Below the pieces are notes generated by a model. The model saw only the letters and a list, made by a program, of their open reading frames with translations. It was not told the origin of the DNA and did not search any database. Below are positions 24,720-28,181 of a stretch of 28,181 bases of DNA, one piece after another (positions within the stretch are counted from its first letter, which is position 1; every line of letters begins with the position of its first letter). Both the position numbers and the translations under genes were made by a program. The DNA lies in NCBI GenBank assembly GCA_038211965.1, contig JBBQVB010000022.1:1-28181 (forward strand), read 5' to 3'. This DNA comes from Glacieibacterium sp038211965. Its GTDB lineage: Bacteria; Pseudomonadota; Alphaproteobacteria; Sphingomonadales; Sphingomonadaceae.

Positions 24720-26540
24720 CTAGCTCGCGTAGAGCCGGTCGAGACGCTCGCCGTATACCGCCTTGAGGATATGCCTCCGGATCTTGAGGCTGGGCGTCAT
24801 CTGCTCGTTGTCGGTGGTGAACGGCGCGTCGGCGACGACGATGCGGCGGACGCGCTCGACCTGCGCAAGGCGACCATTGACGCGGTCGACGGCGGCCATC
24901 AGCGCGCGCTGGAATTCGGGTTCCCGGGCAAGACTGTCGGGCGAAGGGTCCATGCCCTTGTCGCGCGCCCAGCACAGCGACCATTCGGGGTCGGGGACGA
25001 CCAGCCCGACGAGGTAGGGCCGCTTGTCGCCCGCGACCATCGCCTGGACGATCTCGGGCTGCAGCGTCAGCATGTTCTCGATGCGCTGGGGCGCGACATT
25101 GTCGCCCTTGTCGTTGACGATGATGTCCTTCTTGCGGTCGGTGATGATGAGGTGGCCGTCGGCGTCGAGCTTGCCGATGTCGCCGGTGTGGAGCCAGCCC
25201 GCCTGCAACGCCGCTGCGCTGCCGACCGCGTCGTTCCAGTAGCCGTGCATGACGAGCTCGCCGCGCACGAGAATTTCGCCGTCGTCGGCGATGCGCACTT
25301 CGACGCCGCCGAGCGGCGGGCCGACGCTGTGCATCTTGATCTTGGCCGCCGGTCGGTTGCACGAGATCACCGGCCCCGCCTCGGTCTGGCCATAGCCCTG
25401 CAGCAGGGTCACCCCGAGCGCCTCGAAGAAGATGCCGACATCTGGGTTGAGCGGCGCGCCGCCCGCGATCATCGCCTTGAGGCGACCGCCGAAGCGTGCC
25501 TTGACCTTGGCGCGCACGGTGCGGTCGAGCAGCGCATCCAGGGGCCGTTCCCACAACGCGAGCTCGCCCTGCTCGTAGCGCTTGCGCCCGAGCTTCAGGG
25601 CGCGGTTGAACAGCACGACGGCAATGCCGCCCTGCTTCTCGATGGCGCGCGCGATGCGCGTCCGCAGCACCTCGAACAGGCGCGGCACGACGACCATCAG
25701 CGTCGGACGCACCTCCTCGATGTTGGCCGCGAGCTTGTCGAGGCTTTCGGCGTAGGCGATCTGGCCACCCACCGCGATCGGCATGAACTGGCCCGCCGTG
25801 TGCTCATAGGCGTGGCTGAGCGGCAGGAACGACAGGAACAATTCGCCGCCGGGTTCGGGGGGGAAGTCCTCCTCGATCACGGCTGCAGCGCCCGCGACGT
25901 TCCTGAGGATCGCGCCGTGGTGCTGGCGGACACCACGCGGGGCGCCGCCGGTGCCGCTGGTGTAGATCAGGCACGCGAGGTCGCCGCGCTGCGCAATCTG
26001 ACGCGCCGCGACGCCAGGCACGTCGGCGGCGTGCGCGGCGATCAGTGTCGCCCAGTCGTGGAGCCGGACCGCACCGACGCTGGCGACGCCGGTGCGCAGC
26101 TTGTCGATGCCGATGACGGCGGTGCACGCGGGCGCACCGGCGATCGCGGGCAGCAAGGTCGCCGCGAGCTTCTGCGACGAGACGATCGCCGCGCGTGCGC
26201 CGCTGTCGCTGAGGATATGGAGGTGATCGGCCTCGGTATTGGTGATGTAGGCGGGGACCGTGACCGCGCCTGCCGCCATGATCGCGAGGTCGGCGAGGCA
26301 CCATTCGGGGCGGTTCTCGCTGACCAGCATGACGCGGTCGCCCGGCGCGATACCGATGGCGGCCAGCGCGTCGGCGAGGCTGGCGACGGTCGCCGCCGCC
26401 TGTGCCCACGAGATCACCACCCACGCGCCGCCGATCTTGCGCGATAGCATCGGCGCGTCGCCGAGACGCGCCGCCTGATCGAAGAACATCTGCGTCAGGC
26501 TGGGCCAGGCATCGATCTGCTTGGCGTAACTTTCGCCCAT
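24720..26540 (-). CDS. Long-chain acyl-CoA synthetase (AMP-forming)
   Basis: The 606-aa protein is an ANL-superfamily ligase of the FAA1/FadD15 type that activates fatty acids to acyl-CoA through an acyl-adenylate. The ATP-binding P-loop is YTSGTGGAPRG (193-203), where Arg202 replaces the usual Lys. Other motifs are LPLSHAYEHTAGQ (A4), GGAPLNPDVG (A5 region), LLQGYGQTEAGPVIS, TGDIGKLDADGHLIITDRKKDIIVNDKGDNVAPQRIE (A7-A8 hinge), and a C-terminal TPSLKIRRHIL with the catalytic Lys region. ATG 26540 follows GGGGAG at a proper distance. It probably feeds beta-oxidation or lipid remodelling. It is transcribed away from the ggt gene with only 48 bp between them, so the two may be co-transcribed. 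Confidence 0.93.
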   Translation of the reverse strand: MGESYAKQIDAWPSLTQMFFDQAARLGDAPMLSRKIGGAWVVISWAQAAATVASLADALAAIGIAPGDRVMLVSENRPEWCLADLAIMAAGAVTVPAYITNTEADHLHILSDSGARAAIVSSQKLAATLLPAIAGAPACTAVIGIDKLRTGVASVGAVRLHDWATLIAAHAADVPGVAARQIAQRGDLACLIYTSGTGGAPRGVRQHHGAILRNVAGAAAVIEEDFPPEPGGELFLSFLPLSHAYEHTAGQFMPIAVGGQIAYAESLDKLAANIEEVRPTLMVVVPRLFEVLRTRIARAIEKQGGIAVVLFNRALKLGRKRYEQGELALWERPLDALLDRTVRAKVKARFGGRLKAMIAGGAPLNPDVGIFFEALGVTLLQGYGQTEAGPVISCNRPAAKIKMHSVGPPLGGVEVRIADDGEILVRGELVMHGYWNDAVGSAAALQAGWLHTGDIGKLDADGHLIITDRKKDIIVNDKGDNVAPQRIENMLTLQPEIVQAMVAGDKRPYLVGLVVPDPEWSLCWARDKGMDPSPDSLAREPEFQRALMAAVDRVNGRLAQVERVRRIVVADAPFTTDNEQMTPSLKIRRHILKAVYGERLDRLYAS

Positions 26541-26588
26541 CCTGCGCTCCCCAACGCCGCTATTTCTGTCTTGGCGGCCTTGTCGGGC

Positions 26589-28181
26589 CTATTGCACGCC
26601 GAGCGCAACCCCTTCGGTGCGCACGTCGGCACCGCCGCGCCATCCCCCGGTGGCCAGACGCTCGATGCCGTTGGCCTTGAGCGGCATCGGAAAACTCGCC
26701 GTGCGGTGGCCGAGCGCCTGCAGCGCGGGGAGCATCGTGGCGAGGCTCGCACCCTGCGCCCCGGCCTCGGCGATGAGGAGGTCGTCCGACGCATAGGCCA
26801 ACGGCAGCGCGATCGCGTCGGCGACGGGCAGATGCCAGTCGAGCACGCCGATGATCGCCTTCGCGACCTGCGCGGGGATCGTCTGGCCGCCCGCCGCGCC
26901 GATGGCGAGGACGACGCGGCCCCGCGCATCGTAGACGATCGACGGCGACATCGACGAGCGCGGGCGCTTGCCGGGCTGGACGCGATTGGCGACCGGCGCC
27001 CCGCCGGCGCTGGGCACGAAGGTGAAATCGGTCAGCTCGTTGTTGAGGACATAGCCGCCCGCGACGAGGCCCGAGCCGAAGGGACCCTCGACGGTCGAGG
27101 TCAGCGACGCGACGTTGCCGCGTGCGTCGACGACGGCGAACGACGAGGTCGAGGGAATTTCGTTGCCCCCTGCTGCGGTACGGCGGGGCGCACCTTTGGG
27201 GCTGCCGGGCAGCGCCGCTCCCATCGTCGCCGTGGCGCTGATCAGCCTGCCGCGCGCCGCAACGTACGCCGGGTCGGTCAGCCCCGCGACGGGGACGTCG
27301 ACGAAATCGCGGTCGCCGCCATAGGCCGCGCGGTCGGCGAATGCGAGGCGTTCGGATTCGACGAACAAGTGCCATGCCACCGGGCTGGCAGGGCCGAGCT
27401 TGCCCATGTCGAAGCCCTGCAACTGGCCGAGGATCGCCAGCACCGCGATGCCGCCCGCCGACGGTGGCCCCATCGTGCAGATTCGGAAGCTGCGGTACTT
27501 GCCGCACACGGCGTCGCGCGCGCGGGCCTTGTAGCCGGTCACATCGGCGAGGGTCATCGTGCTGGGGTTGCTCGGCGCACCGCGCACCGCAGCGACGAGC
27601 GCTGCGGCATTCGCGCCGGTGTAGAACGCCTGCGGCCCGCCCGCCGCGATGCGCTCGAGCGTCTGCGCCAGCGCCTCGTTGACGATGTGCGTGCCGACGG
27701 TCTTGGGGGTGCCGTCGGGGTTGAGGAACAGCGCGGCGGCGGCGGGTTGGCGCGCCAGCGTCTTGGCGCTGCCCGCGATGCCATTGGCGAGGCGCGGCGT
27801 CACGTCGAAGCCGCCGCGCGCCAGTGTGATGGCGGGGGCGAACAGCGCCGCCCACGGCAGCTTGCCGTACTTCGCATGCGCGAGCGCGAGCATCGCGATG
27901 TTGCCGGACACGCCGACGCTCTTGCCGCCGGGGACCGCGTCGCGCTTGGGCTGCGCGGTGCCGTCGGGTTGCATGAAGAGGTTTTCGGTTGCGGCGAGCG
28001 GCGCGGTCTCGCGCCCGTCGAAGGTTGCGGGCAGTTTCGACCCTGCCGCCTGGTAAACGAGCAATCCGCCGCCGCCGATGCCCGACGATTGCGGCTCGAC
28101 CACCGACAGCGCCAGCAACGTCGCCGCCGCCGCATCCAGCGCGCTGCCGCCCTGCCTGAGCATCGCGACCCCCGCCTCGGC
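26589..28181 (-). CDS. ggt: Gamma-glutamyltransferase (N-terminus outside window)
   Basis: The frame is open to the window edge, so the signal peptide and first residues are missing. The 530-residue visible part covers both subunits of this self-cleaving periplasmic N-terminal-nucleophile hydrolase, which transfers or hydrolyses the gamma-glutamyl group of glutathione. Large subunit: LRQGGSALDAAAATLLALSVVEPQSSGIGGGG, FDGRETAP, PGGKSVGVSGNIAML. Small subunit begins at STSSFAVVDARGNVASLTSTVEGPFGSG, where the Thr codon 27147-27149 aligns with the catalytic/processing threonine. The next two residues are Ser-Ser rather than Thr-His. RPRSSMSPSIV and the C-terminal GGWRGGADVRTEGVALGV complete the family pattern. 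The stop (TAG) is 48 bp before the acyl-CoA synthetase start. Confidence 0.93.
   Translation of the reverse strand, partial: AEAGVAMLRQGGSALDAAAATLLALSVVEPQSSGIGGGGLLVYQAAGSKLPATFDGRETAPLAATENLFMQPDGTAQPKRDAVPGGKSVGVSGNIAMLALAHAKYGKLPWAALFAPAITLARGGFDVTPRLANGIAGSAKTLARQPAAAALFLNPDGTPKTVGTHIVNEALAQTLERIAAGGPQAFYTGANAAALVAAVRGAPSNPSTMTLADVTGYKARARDAVCGKYRSFRICTMGPPSAGGIAVLAILGQLQGFDMGKLGPASPVAWHLFVESERLAFADRAAYGGDRDFVDVPVAGLTDPAYVAARGRLISATATMGAALPGSPKGAPRRTAAGGNEIPSTSSFAVVDARGNVASLTSTVEGPFGSGLVAGGYVLNNELTDFTFVPSAGGAPVANRVQPGKRPRSSMSPSIVYDARGRVVLAIGAAGGQTIPAQVAKAIIGVLDWHLPVADAIALPLAYASDDLLIAEAGAQGASLATMLPALQALGHRTASFPMPLKANGIERLATGGWRGGADVRTEGVALGVQ

Overview
The window is a very GC-rich bacterial chromosome segment with dense, frequently overlapping genes (GTGA, ATGA and TGATG junctions). 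The gene content fits an alphaproteobacterium, most likely a sphingomonad. The main reasons are the maf-aroE-coaE-dnaQ run, a DUF1491 protein, a MucR/Ros-type regulator, an imuA-imuB-dnaE2 cassette behind a GAAC-N7-GAAC LexA box, and two PEP-CTERM proteins with the PEPxxWxxL...GxxxRRR tail. No rRNA, tRNA, CRISPR array, transposase or phage gene was seen. No gene-free stretch exceeds 300 bases; the longest is about 243 bp (9099-9341).

Layout. 2-4089 (+): Maf (5' end outside the window), shikimate dehydrogenase, dephospho-CoA kinase, DNA polymerase III epsilon, long-form ribosome hibernation factor, a PaaI-like thioesterase and DUF1491. 4268-4918 (+): a SleB-type cell wall hydrolase. 4960-4979: a 20-bp palindrome that looks like a ParB-binding parS site, followed 5 bp later by a good sigma70-type promoter. 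5077-8499 (+): a large secreted beta-propeller/amidohydrolase, convergent with an HNH nuclease gene (8502-9098, -). 9342-10117 (+): a PEP-CTERM gene with an apparent frameshift. 10148-14481 (+): a tightly packed run of HIG1-like membrane protein, PduO-type cobalamin adenosyltransferase, EgtB, EgtD (ergothioneine) and an OprB-like porin.

14535-17317 (+): Nfu iron-sulfur protein, RutE-like nitroreductase, TsaB, RimI (the last three coupled by 4-nt or smaller overlaps), then MucR. 17405-23034 (+): LexA box, imuA, imuB and dnaE2, an SOS-inducible mutagenic translesion cassette. Inside dnaE2 a long inverted repeat lies within an in-frame insertion of roughly 60-70 residues. 23113-28181 (-): an MDR-family NADP oxidoreductase, a small PEP-CTERM protein, a long-chain acyl-CoA synthetase and a gamma-glutamyltransferase whose start is outside the window.

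The hemE-side neighbourhood of maf-aroE-coaE-dnaQ is origin-proximal in Caulobacter and other alphaproteobacteria, so the parS-like site fits an origin-proximal position here, although no parAB or oriC is in view. Most genes are conserved housekeeping functions. No wholly new multi-gene system could be supported. The most unusual signals are the parS/promoter pair, the palindrome inside dnaE2, the LexA box abutting the imuA start codon, and the competing stem-loops across the thioesterase start.
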